Notes: generated by a model from the sequence alone, not told the origin. 64,000 bases of DNA from Nocardia ninae NBRC 108245 (GCF_007990755.1 NZ_BJXA01000011.1:97210-161209); one strand, 5' to 3'. Counted from the stretch's first letter, positions 35,408-44,929 are shown. Numbers and translations are program-made.

Positions 35408-36922
35408 TTACCGACCGGAGCGACGGCCCAGCGGAACACGAAGCACCGCATCGGTTCCGATATCCGCGCCGGGGTGCAGGCCGATGGAACCGCCGAGTTC
35501 GGCGGTCACCAGGGTGCGCACGATTTGCAGGCCGAGGCGGTCGGAGGATTCCAGGCTGAATCCGCTGGGCAGGCCGCGGCCGTCGTCGCTGATGATCACG
35601 TCGAGCCAGCGCGCGGAACGCTCGGAACGGATTGTCACCGTGCCGTCTTCGCCCGAATCGAAGGCGTGCTCGATCGCGTTCTGCACCAGTTCGGTGAGCA
35701 CCATCACCAGCGGGGTCGCGCGTTCGGCGGAGAAGACGCCGAGCGAACCCGCGCGGCGCACCTTGATCCGCGCGGTGTGCACGGTGGCCACGTCGGCCAT
35801 GATCGGTAACAGCCGGTCGACGACCTCGTCCAGGTCGACCTCTTCGTCCACCGACATGGACAGCATCTCGTGCACCGACGCGATCGAGGTGACCCGGCGC
35901 ACCGACTCGGTGAGCGCGACCTGCGCCTCCTCGTTCTCGGTGCGCCGCGCCTGTAACCGCAGCAGCGCGGCGACGGTCTGCAGATTGTTCTTCACCCGGT
36001 GGTGGATCTCCCGGATGGTGGCGTCCTTGCTGAGCAGCGCCCGATCGCGGCGTTTGACCTCGGTGACATCGCGCACCAGCACCGCGGCGCCGGCCAATTC
36101 GCCGTGCGGACGCAGCACCAGGGTGCGCAGCAGCACGGTCGCGCCGCGCGCCTCCACCTCCATCCGGCGGCCGGTGCGCCCGGCCAGCGCGGCCTGGATG
36201 TCGCCGACCACCTCCTGGGCGTCGAACGGATCGGTGATCAGCGAGCGGGTGAGCACCGCCAGATCCTGGCCCGCGAGATCGGCCTGCAAGCCCATCCGGT
36301 GATAGGCGGACAGGGCGTTCGGGCTGGCGTAGACGACGATGCCCTCGGTGTCGAGCCGGATGAAACCGTCACCGGCGCGCGGGCTGGAGTGGGTGGCCGC
36401 GCGGTCCTCGGTGGTCGGGAAGGTACCGTCGGCGATCATCTGGCACAGGTCGTCGGCGCAAGCGACATAAGCGATTTCGAGTGTGCTGCGCACCCGCGAG
36501 CGCTGCACGTCGGTGTCGCGGCTGAGCACCGCGATGACATCGTCGCCGCAGCGGACCGGGATGGCCTCGCGGATCGCGTGCACCGGAGTGGGGTGATAGA
36601 CGCCCGCGGTCTCCACGTCCCGATCGGCGCGGACGATCTTGCCCGACATCAACGCCTCGAACACCTGCGGATGATCGGCCTGCAGGGCCAGGGTGCCGAC
36701 CAGGTCCTCGTGGTGCACGGTGGACGCGGTGGTCGGGCGGCACTGCGCGACACACACGATGTCGGCGCCCGCCGCGATCGGTCCCGCACCGACCCACAGC
36801 TGCAGATCGGCGAAGGACAGATCGGCAAGCAGCTGCCAATCGCCCACCACCCGCTGCAGGTGATCCACGGCGACGCCGGGTAAGTCGGTGTGTTCGGCTA
36901 ATAGCTCGCTCAGCGTCGCCAT
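35408..36922 (-). CDS. pdtaS: Sensor histidine kinase PdtaS
   Basis: 504 residues from ATG 36922. Order of domains: an N-terminal GAF-like domain (about 10-160), a PAS domain (about 183-290), a HisKA_2 box 'IREIHHRVKNNLQTVAALLR' with His307/308, and an HATPase with 'VLTELVQNAIEHAF' and 'ISDDGRGLPSGF'. No membrane segment is visible, so it is a cytosolic kinase. In mycobacteria PdtaS phosphorylates the ANTAR antiterminator PdtaR and responds to metals and NO; the pdtaR gene is not in this window. Its neighbour is the biotinyl carrier gene, as in mycobacteria. Confidence 0.95.
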   Translation of the reverse strand: MATLSELLAEHTDLPGVAVDHLQRVVGDWQLLADLSFADLQLWVGAGPIAAGADIVCVAQCRPTTASTVHHEDLVGTLALQADHPQVFEALMSGKIVRADRDVETAGVYHPTPVHAIREAIPVRCGDDVIAVLSRDTDVQRSRVRSTLEIAYVACADDLCQMIADGTFPTTEDRAATHSSPRAGDGFIRLDTEGIVVYASPNALSAYHRMGLQADLAGQDLAVLTRSLITDPFDAQEVVGDIQAALAGRTGRRMEVEARGATVLLRTLVLRPHGELAGAAVLVRDVTEVKRRDRALLSKDATIREIHHRVKNNLQTVAALLRLQARRTENEEAQVALTESVRRVTSIASVHEMLSMSVDEEVDLDEVVDRLLPIMADVATVHTARIKVRRAGSLGVFSAERATPLVMVLTELVQNAIEHAFDSGEDGTVTIRSERSARWLDVIISDDGRGLPSGFSLESSDRLGLQIVRTLVTAELGGSIGLHPGADIGTDAVLRVPLGRRSGR

Positions 36923-36944
36923 GAAGATCTACCGCTAACGTTTT

Positions 36945-37160
36945 CTAGGAGATGACGGCGATTAGGTGACCGGCTTTGATGGCGTCGCCCTCTTTGACGC
37001 CGATCGAGGTGACGGTGCCGCCGACCTCGGCCAGCACCGGGATCTCCATCTTCATCGACTCGAGGATCACCAAGGTGTCGCCCTCCTTGACCACGTCCCC
37101 CTCGTTCACCACGACCTGGTAGACGACGGACACCAGCTCGGCGAGCACTTCCTCGGCCAT
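36945..37160 (-). CDS. Biotin/lipoyl carrier protein (TB7.3-like)
   Basis: 71 residues from ATG 37160, the same length as Rv3221c. It is a single biotinyl-lipoyl domain with the acceptor motif 'LVILESMKMEIPVLAEVGG' (Lys in ESMKM) and 'EGDAIKAGHLIAVIS' at the end. It probably carries biotin for an acyl-CoA carboxylase encoded elsewhere; the partner is unknown. It lies directly upstream of pdtaS. Confidence 0.93.
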   Translation of the reverse strand: MAEEVLAELVSVVYQVVVNEGDVVKEGDTLVILESMKMEIPVLAEVGGTVTSIGVKEGDAIKAGHLIAVIS

Positions 37161-37295
37161 GACACCCCATTCACTCGGTTGGTTCACGCGGCTCGCCCGG
37201 CGGGTTCGAGCAGCCGAGCCGTGCGGCCTGTATCCGCTGCAGGTATAGCCAACCACACGTGAAAGAATGGCCTTCAATCAGAAGGGAGACTACTC

Positions 37296-37370
37296 ATGGG
37301 TAAGCGCGGACGTAAGAAGCGTAGTCGCAAGGGCAACGCAGCCAACCACGGCAAGCGGCCAAACGCCTGA
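37296..37370 (+). CDS. Ribosomal protein bL37, 24 residues
   Basis: A 25-codon gene (MGKRGRKKRSRKGNAANHGK then RPNA) preceded by AAGGGAGAC at a good distance and followed by a strong terminator. Composition and sequence match the actinobacterial large-subunit protein bL37 known from mycobacterial ribosome structures (a GKRGRKKR...ANHGKRPN pattern). It is easily missed by gene finders because of its size. It stands as a single-gene unit between the divergent biotinyl-carrier gene and convergent rshA. Confidence 0.88.
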   Translation: MGKRGRKKRSRKGNAANHGKRPNA

Positions 37371-37394
37371 GCGAGAGCTCGGCCGAAAAACGCA

Positions 37395-37431
37395 GAGCGG
37401 CACGCACTTCCGTAAGGAAGGCGTGCCGCTC
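37395..37431. terminator. Bidirectional terminator between bL37 and rshA
   Basis: GAGCGGCACGC and GCGTGCCGCTC pair over 11 bp, and CTTCC/GGAAG extend the stem inside. AGTTTTGCG follows on the plus strand, and the minus strand continues into a run of five T (from CCGAAAAAC), so it can serve both convergent genes. Confidence 0.85.
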
Positions 37432-37446
37432 AGTTTTGCGTAGGAC

Positions 37447-37746
37447 CTAGGAGTCGGAGGTCTCGATCGTGGATTCCACCTGGGTGATCGTGACCGTCTT
37501 GCGGATCTCGAAGGTCAGCCGATCGCGCAGGGCGTCCGGTGCGCGGTCGCCACCGCATTTACGGCTCAGCAGACCCTTGATCTTCTCCTCGATGCCGTAG
37601 GCCTCGATGCAGGGTGAGCAATGGTCCATGTGGTGCTGCAACCGGGCACGGGTCTCGTCGTTGCACTCGCCGTCCAGCATCAACCAAATGTCGGTGAGCA
37701 CAGCGGTGCAGTCCAGATCCATATCCGGATCCCGCTCGGCGTTCAC
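37447..37746 (-). CDS. rshA: Zinc-binding anti-sigma factor RshA (RsrA family)
   Basis: 99 residues from GTG 37746, which overlaps the sigH stop by four bases (GTGA). The ZAS motif H-x3-C-x2-C is His39-Cys43-Cys46 ('HHMDHCSPC'), with extra cysteines at 13 and 28. In mycobacteria RshA holds SigH inactive under reducing conditions and lets go when its thiols are oxidised; PknB phosphorylation adds control. Coupled translation keeps its amount matched to SigH. Confidence 0.95.
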   Translation of the reverse strand: MNAERDPDMDLDCTAVLTDIWLMLDGECNDETRARLQHHMDHCSPCIEAYGIEEKIKGLLSRKCGGDRAPDALRDRLTFEIRKTVTITQVESTIETSDS

Positions 37747-38456
37747 TGCTTGACCTCCTGGCGTTCCCCCGAACGGTTGAATCCACGTTCGCGCGCCACA
37801 TCGGCGAGCAAACCCTTGAGCTGCTTGCGGCCGCGGTGCAGCCGGGACATCACGGTACCGATGGGGGTGCCCATGATGTCGGCGATTTCCTTGTACGGGA
37901 AGCCCTCGACATCGGCGTAGTACACGGCCATCCGGAATTCCTCCGGCAGCTCCTGTAGCGCGGCCTTGATGTCGTCGTCGGGAAGTGCGTCCAGGGCCTC
38001 GACCTCGGCCGAGCGCAGACCCTGCGAGGTGTGCTCGGCGGTAGCCGCGAGCTGCCAGTCGGTGATCTCGTCGGTCGGGTACTGCGCGGGCTGGCGCTGC
38101 TTCTTGCGGTAGGAGTTGATGTAGGTGTTGGTCAGGATCCGGTACAGCCAGGCACGCAGATTGGTGCCTTCCTTGAAGGACTTGAAACCCTGGAACGCCT
38201 TGACGTAGGTCTCCTGCACCAAGTCTTCGGCGTCGGCCGGATTCCTGGTCATCCGCAGCGCGGCACCGTAGAGCTGGTCGAGCAGCGGGAGCGCGTCGCG
38301 CTCGAACCGCTGGACCAGCTCGGTTTCGTCGACCGCGGCACCGACACCGTCGGTCACCACGTCAGTGTCAGATTCGCGGCCCTCGCGGGTCCCTGCGTGG
38401 TTACGCTGCGCTGCCTCCTCCGGGCCCGTCGCTCGCGCCACATGGTCGCTCGTCAC
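37743..38456 (-). CDS. sigH: ECF sigma factor SigH/SigR (thiol-oxidative stress)
   Basis: 237 residues if GTG 38456 is used; AAGGGA lies six bases upstream. Region 2 is unmistakable ('[20 protein letters not shown]', '[20 protein letters not shown]') and region 4 contains '[20 protein letters not shown]'. SigH directs transcription of thioredoxin, mycothiol and protease genes from GGAA...GTT promoters and is held by RshA. The frame stays open to 38711 with another GTG at 38576 carrying its own AAGGAG site, so a longer isoform is likely. Upstream to 38755 no other minus-strand gene is visible. Confidence 0.95.
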   Translation of the reverse strand: MTSDHVARATGPEEAAQRNHAGTREGRESDTDVVTDGVGAAVDETELVQRFERDALPLLDQLYGAALRMTRNPADAEDLVQETYVKAFQGFKSFKEGTNLRAWLYRILTNTYINSYRKKQRQPAQYPTDEITDWQLAATAEHTSQGLRSAEVEALDALPDDDIKAALQELPEEFRMAVYYADVEGFPYKEIADIMGTPIGTVMSRLHRGRKQLKGLLADVARERGFNRSGERQEVKQ

Positions 38457-38661
38457 ACCTGTCCCTTCGATCGCCGTACCTGCCAAATCTACCGGCACTG
38501 GCAATTCGAAGGGGAATCCGGCTTCCGTCAGCGACGCCGTCGTCCCTCTCGGACGTTCGTCGAGCAGCAGGGGCACCGACATCTCCTTCACGTCGTTCAC
38601 GGGGCTGATCAGTCGCGGGGCCGGGGGTTTCGTCCCGGCCGTGCGCTGTGTATTCGCTTCC

Positions 38662-38688
38662 AACATGCGGGACACGTCCTGTGTTCCC
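38662..38688 (-). promoter_or_regulatory. Candidate SigH-dependent promoter of sigH
   Basis: On the minus strand GGGAACA (38688-38682) is followed by 17 bases and GTT (38664-38662). This matches the SigH consensus GGGAAYA-N16/17-GTT, so the gene would be autoregulated. The start point would fall near 38655, about 200 bases before GTG 38456 and 80 before GTG 38576. Confidence 0.65.
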
Positions 38689-38755
38689 GCAGCGAAACGC
38701 CGGCCTCGCAAAATCCATTGCGGTCCGGGCGGGTCTGCTCGTTAAGGTGTCCGCC

Positions 38756-39250
38756 ATGGCAGGAGCCTCGACCCCGGCGATCCGGACCCTGACGCAGGCC
38801 AAGGTTGCCCATCGGGTGCACGCCTACAAGCACGACCCGCGCGCCGACTCCTACGGCACCGAAGCGGTGGACGCGCTGGCCGGCGAACTCGGGGTGACGG
38901 CGGCGCAGGTCTTCAAGACACTGGTGCTCGAACTGGCCAACGGCTCGCTCGCCGTGGCCGTGCTTCCGGTGCCGAATACGTTGTCGCTCAAGGCCGCTGC
39001 GGCCGCGTTGGGGGTGTCGAAGGCGGCCATGGCCGACAAGGTGAAGGCCGAACGCACCACCGGATATGTGCTCGGCGGCATCTCCCCGCTGGGCCAGCGC
39101 AAGCCGTTGCCGACCGTGGTGGACGAGTCCGCGCTGTCCTGGGATCGCATCCTGTGCAGCGCCGGGCGGCGCGGGCTGGAGATCGAGCTGGCGCCCGCCG
39201 ACCTGATCCGGCTGACCTCGGCGGTGACCGCCACAGTGAGGACGGTGTAA
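38756..39250 (+). CDS. ybaK: Cys-tRNA(Pro) deacylase, YbaK/EbsC family
   Basis: 164 residues from ATG 38756 (AAGGTGT upstream). The pattern 'VHAYKHDPRADSYGTEAVDA', 'VFKTLVLELANGSLAVAVLP' and 'GYVLGGISPLGQRKPLPTVV' is that of YbaK, with the conserved Lys in 'QVFKTL' and the GGISP loop. YbaK removes cysteine wrongly attached to tRNA(Pro). It is divergent from sigH. Confidence 0.93.
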   Translation: MAGASTPAIRTLTQAKVAHRVHAYKHDPRADSYGTEAVDALAGELGVTAAQVFKTLVLELANGSLAVAVLPVPNTLSLKAAAAALGVSKAAMADKVKAERTTGYVLGGISPLGQRKPLPTVVDESALSWDRILCSAGRRGLEIELAPADLIRLTSAVTATVRTV

Positions 39251-39322
39251 TCCACTCGATTCGACACAATCTGTGCGTCAATGGACGGGCCAGATTCGTC
39301 CGACTCGAGGATGTGATGCGAA

Positions 39323-39637
39323 ATGCCCGCGCACCAGCGTGTACGCACCGTGATCGTCGCCCTGCTCGGAACTCTCGCCCTGACCCTCGGCGCGGTGGCG
39401 CTGCAAGCCCCGACGGCCACCGCCGCACCGCCGACGGCGGCCCAGATCGACTTCCCCTTCGACGGCCTCGGAAAGGACGACGCCCCGAGCACGCCGAACG
39501 CCCCCAAGTCCGACGACAAGACGGGCAAGGCCGAGAAGCTCGGCGGCACGGTGACCAGCAAGGTGATCGACCTGGTCACCGGCATCGTCAAATGCGGCCT
39601 GAATATCGCCAGCCCCGCCGTGAAGTGCTCGATCTGA
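39323..39637 (+). CDS. Small secreted protein of unknown function
   Basis: 104 residues from ATG 39323. A Sec signal peptide ('VIVALLGTLALTLGAVAL', cleavage near TATAA) is followed by a Pro/Lys/Asp-rich spacer and a C-terminal hydrophobic patch with two cysteines ('GIVKCGLNIASPAVKC'), likely a disulfide. I do not recognise a family. The GC-rich third positions and the clear signal peptide support a real gene; it stands alone between ybaK and the SRAP gene. Confidence 0.75.
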   Translation: MPAHQRVRTVIVALLGTLALTLGAVALQAPTATAAPPTAAQIDFPFDGLGKDDAPSTPNAPKSDDKTGKAEKLGGTVTSKVIDLVTGIVKCGLNIASPAVKCSI

Positions 39638-39660
39638 TCCGCTGATCGGAGGCCGGGCGG

Positions 39661-40446
39661 TCAGAGCATGCTGATCTGCCCGGCTTCTTCCTGCTCGCTC
39701 ACCTGCGCGAGCAACTCGGGGCCATTGTTCTTCACGCTGTTGACCAGCGAGGGCACCGGTCGCGCCACGATGCCCGCGATCACGTCTTCGCTGGGCGTCT
39801 CCAGCAGGCTCGACGGCGCGGGGTGGTCCGGGTCGAGCCAGGCGTCCCAGTGCTCCCTCGGCATCGGCAGCGGCATCCGGTCGTGGATGCGGGTCAGGTC
39901 GCCGACCGCGTCGGTGGTCAGGATGGTGCAGGACAGCAGCGGCTCGCTGTCGGGCAGCGACTTGTCCCGCCACACCGACCACAGCCCGGCCATATACAGC
40001 CGGGAACCGTCCTCCTGGGCCATGAAGAAGGGCTTCTTGGCCACCTTGCCCTTGGCCGCCGGGTCCGGCTCGACCACCCACTCGTACCAGCCGTCCATCG
40101 GCACCAGACAGCGCCGGTACTTCACCGCGTCCCGGAACGACGGCGTGGTCGCGGCCTTGTCGGCGCGGGCATTGAACAGCGGCTTGCCCTTCACCGGCAC
40201 CCCCGGCTCGGCGACCTTGGTCCACACCGGGATCAGGCCCCAGCGCATCCGCCGCAGCCGCAACTTGGGCTCATCGTCTTTGTGGCCGTGCTCGTGCCGC
40301 TCCACCACGGTGAGGATCTGGGTGGTCGGCGCGACGTTGTAATTGGTGAAATTCCCCGAGCCCGGCGTGCTTTCGGTTTCGTCGATCGCATCCAGCTCGA
40401 CCGCGAGCCGGCCGGGGTCTGTCGTGGTCGCATATCGTCCGCACAT
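39661..40446 (-). CDS. SRAP (HMCES/YedK) abasic-site-processing protein
   Basis: 261 residues from ATG 40446, so that Cys2 of MCGRYA becomes the catalytic N-terminal Cys after Met removal. Other hallmarks: 'NYNVAPTTQILTV' (Asn), 'LFNARADKAATTPSFRDAV', 'CLVPMDGWYEWV' (Glu) and 'IHDRMPLPM' (His). The enzyme forms a thiazolidine link with abasic sites in single-stranded DNA, shielding forks. Rv3226c occupies the same place next to aroA in mycobacteria. Longer frames upstream would destroy the N-terminal Cys and are rejected. Confidence 0.95.
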   Translation of the reverse strand: MCGRYATTTDPGRLAVELDAIDETESTPGSGNFTNYNVAPTTQILTVVERHEHGHKDDEPKLRLRRMRWGLIPVWTKVAEPGVPVKGKPLFNARADKAATTPSFRDAVKYRRCLVPMDGWYEWVVEPDPAAKGKVAKKPFFMAQEDGSRLYMAGLWSVWRDKSLPDSEPLLSCTILTTDAVGDLTRIHDRMPLPMPREHWDAWLDPDHPAPSSLLETPSEDVIAGIVARPVPSLVNSVKNNGPELLAQVSEQEEAGQISML

Positions 40447-40655
40447 ATCTCGATACTTCCACCTCCCACCGACACTCTCATGGACAATTGATCCATAGCT
40501 GGTGACCAGTTGAGAGTTTTGACCTAACATTCTCTCAGAGGATGGGTGGTCGCTGTGCCCGTCCGCTGACGCATGCGCGCCCCGACCGGCCACCGCCAGG
40601 AGCAACCGGGATCGACGTCGTCCCGAGCAATCACCGGCAAGAGGAGAGACTCACC

Positions 40656-42164
40656 GTGACTTCCACCGACATCAAACCGGCCGACAACGATACGGCGCTC
40701 ACGTCGGTCAACCCGGCGACGGGCGAGGTCATCGGCACCTACCCGATCGCGGACGAGGACGCGGTGCGCGCGGCCGTCGCGAAGGCCCGCACGGCCGCCG
40801 CCACCTGGGGCGCGTTGAGCTACGACGAGCGCAAGACGCACCTGCTGCGCTGGTCGAGCCGGCTGGTCGCCGATTCCGACGAGTTCTGCCAGCTGATCCA
40901 CGCCGAGAACGGCAAGCCGCTCGACGACGCCTTCCTGGAGCTGATGCTCGCGCTCGAGCACATCGCCTGGGCGGCCAAGAACGCCAAGAAGGTGCTGGCG
41001 CCCAAGAAGGTCTCCCCCGGCGCGTTCATGGCGAACTTCGCCGCCAGGGTCGAGCAGCGCCCACTCGGCGTGGTCGGCGTGATCGGCCCGTGGAACTACC
41101 CGGTCTACACCCCTAACGGCTCGATCGGCTACGCGCTCGCCGCGGGCAACACCGTGGTGTTCAAGCCGAGTGAGTACTCCACCGGCATCGGCAACTTCCT
41201 GGCCGAGGCGTTCGCCAAGGCCAACCCCGACCTGCCCGAGGGCGTGTTCAGCACGATCAACGGCTACGGCGCCACCGGCGCGGCCCTGGTCAAGTCGGGC
41301 GTCGACAAGCTCGCGTTCACCGGCTCCACCGCGACCGGCAAGCGGATCATGGCCGCCGCCGCCGAGAATCTCACCCCGGTGCTGCTCGAATGCGGCGGTA
41401 AGGACGCGGTGATCGTCGCGGGTGACGCGGACGTGAAGGCCGCCGCCGACGCGGTCGCCTGGGGCGCCACCGCCAACAGCGGCCAGACCTGCGCGGGCGT
41501 GGAGCGGGTGTACGTCGACCGGTCGGTGCGCGACGAGTTCGTCGCCGAGGTGAAGAAGATCCTGGAGAAGGTCGGCCCCGGCTCGGGCGCCGACGCCTCC
41601 TACGGCCCGATGACCATGCCGAGCCAGGTCGACATCGTGCGCCGCCACATCGAGTCCGCGCTGAAGAACGGCGGCACCGCCGTGCTCGGCGGCCCGGAAT
41701 CGGTGAAGGCGCCGTTCATCGAGCCGGTGGTGCTGGTCGACGTGGACGAGAAATCCGAAGCGGTGCAGGAGGAAACCTTCGGCCCGACGGTCACCATCCG
41801 CACCGTGGACGGCGTGGACGAGGCGGTCGAGCTGGCCAACAGCTCCAAGTACGGGCTGTCCTCGGCGGTGTACTCGAAGAAGAACGGCCTGGAGATCGCG
41901 CGCAGGCTGCACGTCGGGGCCACCTCGGTGAACTCGGTGCTCGCCTTCGCCGCCATCCCCGGCCTGCCGTTCGGCGGCGTCGGCGATTCCGGTATCGGTC
42001 GCATCCACGGCGAGCCCGGCCTGCGCGAATTCGCCCGCCCGCACTCGATCGCGGTGCAGCGCTTCGCGATTCCCGGCATGGCGCTGCTCAGCTACTCGCG
42101 CACCCAGTCCACCATGAAGCTGCTGCGCAAGCTGGTTCCGTTCCTGCACGGTCGGCACAAGTAA
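40656..42164 (+). CDS. Aldehyde dehydrogenase family protein
   Basis: 502 residues from GTG 40656, with GAGGAGAG upstream. The active site is complete: Asn in 'GPWNYPV', Glu in '[10 protein letters not shown]', Cys in '[12 protein letters not shown]', and the NAD loop '[11 protein letters not shown]'. The C-terminal extension ('[16 protein letters not shown]') is basic and could touch membrane. Relatives oxidise succinate semialdehyde or long-chain aldehydes; the substrate cannot be fixed. It is divergent from the SRAP gene; the 200-base spacer holds a TGAGAG...CTCTCA inverted repeat (40511-40537). Confidence 0.93.
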   Translation: MTSTDIKPADNDTALTSVNPATGEVIGTYPIADEDAVRAAVAKARTAAATWGALSYDERKTHLLRWSSRLVADSDEFCQLIHAENGKPLDDAFLELMLALEHIAWAAKNAKKVLAPKKVSPGAFMANFAARVEQRPLGVVGVIGPWNYPVYTPNGSIGYALAAGNTVVFKPSEYSTGIGNFLAEAFAKANPDLPEGVFSTINGYGATGAALVKSGVDKLAFTGSTATGKRIMAAAAENLTPVLLECGGKDAVIVAGDADVKAAADAVAWGATANSGQTCAGVERVYVDRSVRDEFVAEVKKILEKVGPGSGADASYGPMTMPSQVDIVRRHIESALKNGGTAVLGGPESVKAPFIEPVVLVDVDEKSEAVQEETFGPTVTIRTVDGVDEAVELANSSKYGLSSAVYSKKNGLEIARRLHVGATSVNSVLAFAAIPGLPFGGVGDSGIGRIHGEPGLREFARPHSIAVQRFAIPGMALLSYSRTQSTMKLLRKLVPFLHGRHK

Positions 42165-42210
42165 GTACACCGCCCGCGTGTCCGGCCGGATGATGGGCGA
42201 AGATGGACAG

Positions 42211-43503
42211 GTGAGTTTCTGGCCAGCGCCCCATGTCGATGTCCCTGTGCACGCGACCGTGACCCTGCCTGGATCGAAGTCGATCACGAACCGGGCATTG
42301 ATCTTGGCTGCCCTGGCCGACGGACCGTCGACGCTGTCCGGCGCGCTGCGCAGCCGAGATACCAACCTGATGATCGCGGCCCTGTGCGCACTGGGCACCG
42401 GCATCGAGGGTGACGGTGACACGCTCACCGTCACCCCGGCCCCGTTGCGCGGCGGCACCGTCGACTGCGGGCTCGCGGGCACCGTGATGCGCTTCCTGCC
42501 GCCGGTGGCCACGCTCGCCGCGGGCGAGGTGGCCTTCGACGGTGACGCGCAGGCCAGGGTGCGCCCGCTCAGCACCATCCTGGACGCGCTGCGCGGTCTC
42601 GGCGCCGACATCGACGGCGATGCGCTGCCGTTCCGGGTGCACGGCAAGGGCGCGCTGCGCGGCGGCACGGTGACCATCGACGCCTCCGGGTCCTCCCAGT
42701 TCGTCTCCGGGCTGCTGCTGTCGGCGGCGCGGTTCGACGAGGGCCTGATCGTGCACCACGACGGCAAGGCCCTGCCGTCCATGCCGCACATCGAGATGAC
42801 CGTGGAGATGCTGCGCCTGGCCGATGTCCAGGTGCAGGCGCCCGAGCACAGCCGCAAGGCGCAGACCTGGGAGGTTTCTCCCGGCCCCATCCGCGCGGTG
42901 GACTGGGACGTCGAGCCGGATCTGTCCAACGCGACCCCGTTCCTGGCGGCCGCCGCCGTCACCGGCGGCGAGGTGAAGATCCCGCACTGGCCGCGGCTGA
43001 CCACCCAGCCCGGCGACGTGATCCGCGAGATCCTGGTGCGGATGGGCGCCGAGGCGCGGGTCTTCGACGGCGTGCTGACCGTGCAGGGCCCCGACCGCCT
43101 GGCCGGCATCGATATCGACCTGCACGACGTCGGCGAGCTGACCCCGACCGTCGCGGCCCTTGCGGCACTGGCAGATTCACCGTCGCACCTGCGCGGTATC
43201 GCACACCTGCGCGGCCACGAGACCGACCGGCTGGCCGCGCTGTCCACCGAGATCAACCGGCTCGGCGGCAAGGTCACCGAGACCGAGGACGGGCTCGAGA
43301 TCGAGCCCGCCGAACTGCACGGCGGCCGTTGGCATTCCTACGCCGACCACCGAATGGCCACCGCCGGAGCGATTCTCGGGCTGCGGGTGCCCGGCATCGA
43401 GATCGAGGACATCGGCACCACGGCCAAGACGCTGCCGAATTTCGTTGCGCTGTGGGAGCGGATGCTCGATCCGACGCGCTCCGATCAGGAGGCGGCGCAC
43501 TGA
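42211..43503 (+). CDS. aroA: 3-Phosphoshikimate 1-carboxyvinyltransferase (EPSP synthase)
   Basis: 430 residues from GTG 42211; homologues begin at the same 'WPAP' segment. Signatures: '[19 protein letters not shown]', '[13 protein letters not shown]', '[12 protein letters not shown]', '[13 protein letters not shown]', and the end '[15 protein letters not shown]'. It joins phosphoenolpyruvate to shikimate-3-phosphate in aromatic amino-acid synthesis. The stop overlaps the proposed CTG start of rsgA (CTGA). ATG 42190/42193 lie upstream in frame but are not followed by conserved sequence. Confidence 0.97.
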   Translation: MSFWPAPHVDVPVHATVTLPGSKSITNRALILAALADGPSTLSGALRSRDTNLMIAALCALGTGIEGDGDTLTVTPAPLRGGTVDCGLAGTVMRFLPPVATLAAGEVAFDGDAQARVRPLSTILDALRGLGADIDGDALPFRVHGKGALRGGTVTIDASGSSQFVSGLLLSAARFDEGLIVHHDGKALPSMPHIEMTVEMLRLADVQVQAPEHSRKAQTWEVSPGPIRAVDWDVEPDLSNATPFLAAAAVTGGEVKIPHWPRLTTQPGDVIREILVRMGAEARVFDGVLTVQGPDRLAGIDIDLHDVGELTPTVAALAALADSPSHLRGIAHLRGHETDRLAALSTEINRLGGKVTETEDGLEIEPAELHGGRWHSYADHRMATAGAILGLRVPGIEIEDIGTTAKTLPNFVALWERMLDPTRSDQEAAH

Positions 43504-44516
43504 GGAAGCGCGAGTACGACGAATCCGACGTCCGGGTACGCCCGGGCAAGAGTTCGCGTCCCCGCACGAAAACCCGTCCGCAGCACAATGATGCGGAATC
43601 CGCGATGGTGGTCGCGGTGGATCGCGGCCGCTGGGGCTGTGTGCTCGGCGGCGACCCGAACCGGCACATCGTCGCCATGCGCGCCAGGGAACTGGGGCGC
43701 ACCCCCATCGTGGTCGGCGATCGGGTCGACGTGGTCGGCGATATGTCCGGCCGGCCCGACTCGCTGGCCCGCATCGTGCGGGTGACCGACCGCCGAACGG
43801 TGTTGCGGCGCACCGCCGATGACACCGATCCGTTCGAGCGGATCGTGGTCGGCAATGCCGAACAGCTGTTCATGGTGGTCGCCCTCGCCGACCCGCCGCC
43901 GCGCACCGGCTTCGTCGAACGCTGCATGGTCGCCGCGTACGCAGGCGGGCTGCACCCGGTGCTGTGCCTGACCAAACACGATCTGGCCGCCGAGTCCGAA
44001 TTCGCCGCCGCCTTCGAGGATCTCGACCTCACCATCGTCTACGGCGGGGTCGACGACCCGCTGGCGCCGGTGCTCGAGCTGCTCACCGGACGGCTCACCG
44101 CGTTCATCGGCCACTCCGGCGTCGGCAAGTCGACGCTGGTGAATCGCCTTGTGCCGGACGCGTATCGGGCCGTCGGCGAGGTGTCCGGCGTCGGCAAGGG
44201 CAAACACACCTCCACCCAGTCCGTCGCGCTGCCGCTGCCCGACGGCGGATGGGTCATCGACACTCCGGGCATCCGCTCGTTCGGCCTGGCCCACATCACC
44301 CCCGACGACGTGGTCGCCGCCTTCAGCGACCTCGCCGCCGCCATCGAGGACTGTCCCCGCGGCTGCACCCACCTCGGGCCGCCCGCCGACCCCGAGTGCG
44401 CACTGGACAAACTGCCCGGCAAGGAGCGCCGGGTGGCCGCCATCCGGCTGCTGCTCACCGCGCTGAACTCCAACGAGCACTGGCAGAACAACAGCGGACC
44501 ACGGCCGATCGACTAG
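43500..44516 (+). CDS. rsgA: Ribosome small-subunit-dependent GTPase RsgA
   Basis: 338 residues. The circularly permuted GTPase order is visible: G4-type 'CLTKHDL' comes before G1 GHSGVGKST and G3 'DTPGIRSFG', then a zinc finger '[16 protein letters not shown]'. RsgA checks late 30S assembly. Conservation begins at '[20 protein letters not shown]', directly after CTG 43500. That CTG overlaps the aroA stop and has AGGAGG seven bases ahead, so I propose it as the true start; no ATG/GTG/TTG fits as well. Confidence 0.94.
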   Translation: MRKREYDESDVRVRPGKSSRPRTKTRPQHNDAESAMVVAVDRGRWGCVLGGDPNRHIVAMRARELGRTPIVVGDRVDVVGDMSGRPDSLARIVRVTDRRTVLRRTADDTDPFERIVVGNAEQLFMVVALADPPPRTGFVERCMVAAYAGGLHPVLCLTKHDLAAESEFAAAFEDLDLTIVYGGVDDPLAPVLELLTGRLTAFIGHSGVGKSTLVNRLVPDAYRAVGEVSGVGKGKHTSTQSVALPLPDGGWVIDTPGIRSFGLAHITPDDVVAAFSDLAAAIEDCPRGCTHLGPPADPECALDKLPGKERRVAAIRLLLTALNSNEHWQNNSGPRPID

Positions 44517-44527
44517 CTACCGCTCGC

Positions 44528-44929
44528 TCAGCTGCGCAGCGCTTCGCTGGATCGGTCCTGCCCGTCCGGCTGGCCGGGAGCGAACGGCCACTCCTCGAAC
44601 CAGGTGCAGCGGCCCTCCCCGTCGAAGCGCAGGACCCATAGGTCGCGCCAGCGCGCCGGTTGACCGGGGTATTCGACCTCCGCCCGGACGACGGCGGTCA
44701 GTCCGTCCACGGCGACGACCTCGGGCTCCATCGAGAACGTCTCGTCCGGCCCGTCCCGCCCGGCTTCCCAGAACTTCGCCAGCGCGGGTAGCCCGGTGAG
44801 CGGTTCGGCCCACGGGGAGACTTGGTATCCGACTTCGGGGGCGAAGAGGTCGCCGAGCTTGTCCGTGCCCGGCGATCGCCAGGCCCGTTCATATTCGCTG
44901 ACCCATGCCTCAACTGTGCTTCGGTCCAC
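44528..44929 (-). CDS. SnoaL/NTF2-like fold protein
   Basis: 133 residues from GTG 44929 ('VDRSTVEAWVSEYERAWRS'). The pattern 'WAEPLTGLPALAKFWEAGRD' and 'WRDLWVLRFDGEGRCTWFEE' is that of SnoaL-like nuclear-transport-factor-2 domains, small cones that act as enzymes or binding proteins. No specific activity can be named. It converges on rsgA with eleven bases between stops. The start is uncertain, and the 290 bases upstream toward secA contain only the secA terminator. Confidence 0.8.
   Translation of the reverse strand: MDRSTVEAWVSEYERAWRSPGTDKLGDLFAPEVGYQVSPWAEPLTGLPALAKFWEAGRDGPDETFSMEPEVVAVDGLTAVVRAEVEYPGQPARWRDLWVLRFDGEGRCTWFEEWPFAPGQPDGQDRSSEALRS

Noticed and set aside
40524-43277. A 917-codon minus-strand frame over the aldehyde dehydrogenase and aroA genes
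   Set aside because: Antisense of two clear enzymes; no recognisable domain.
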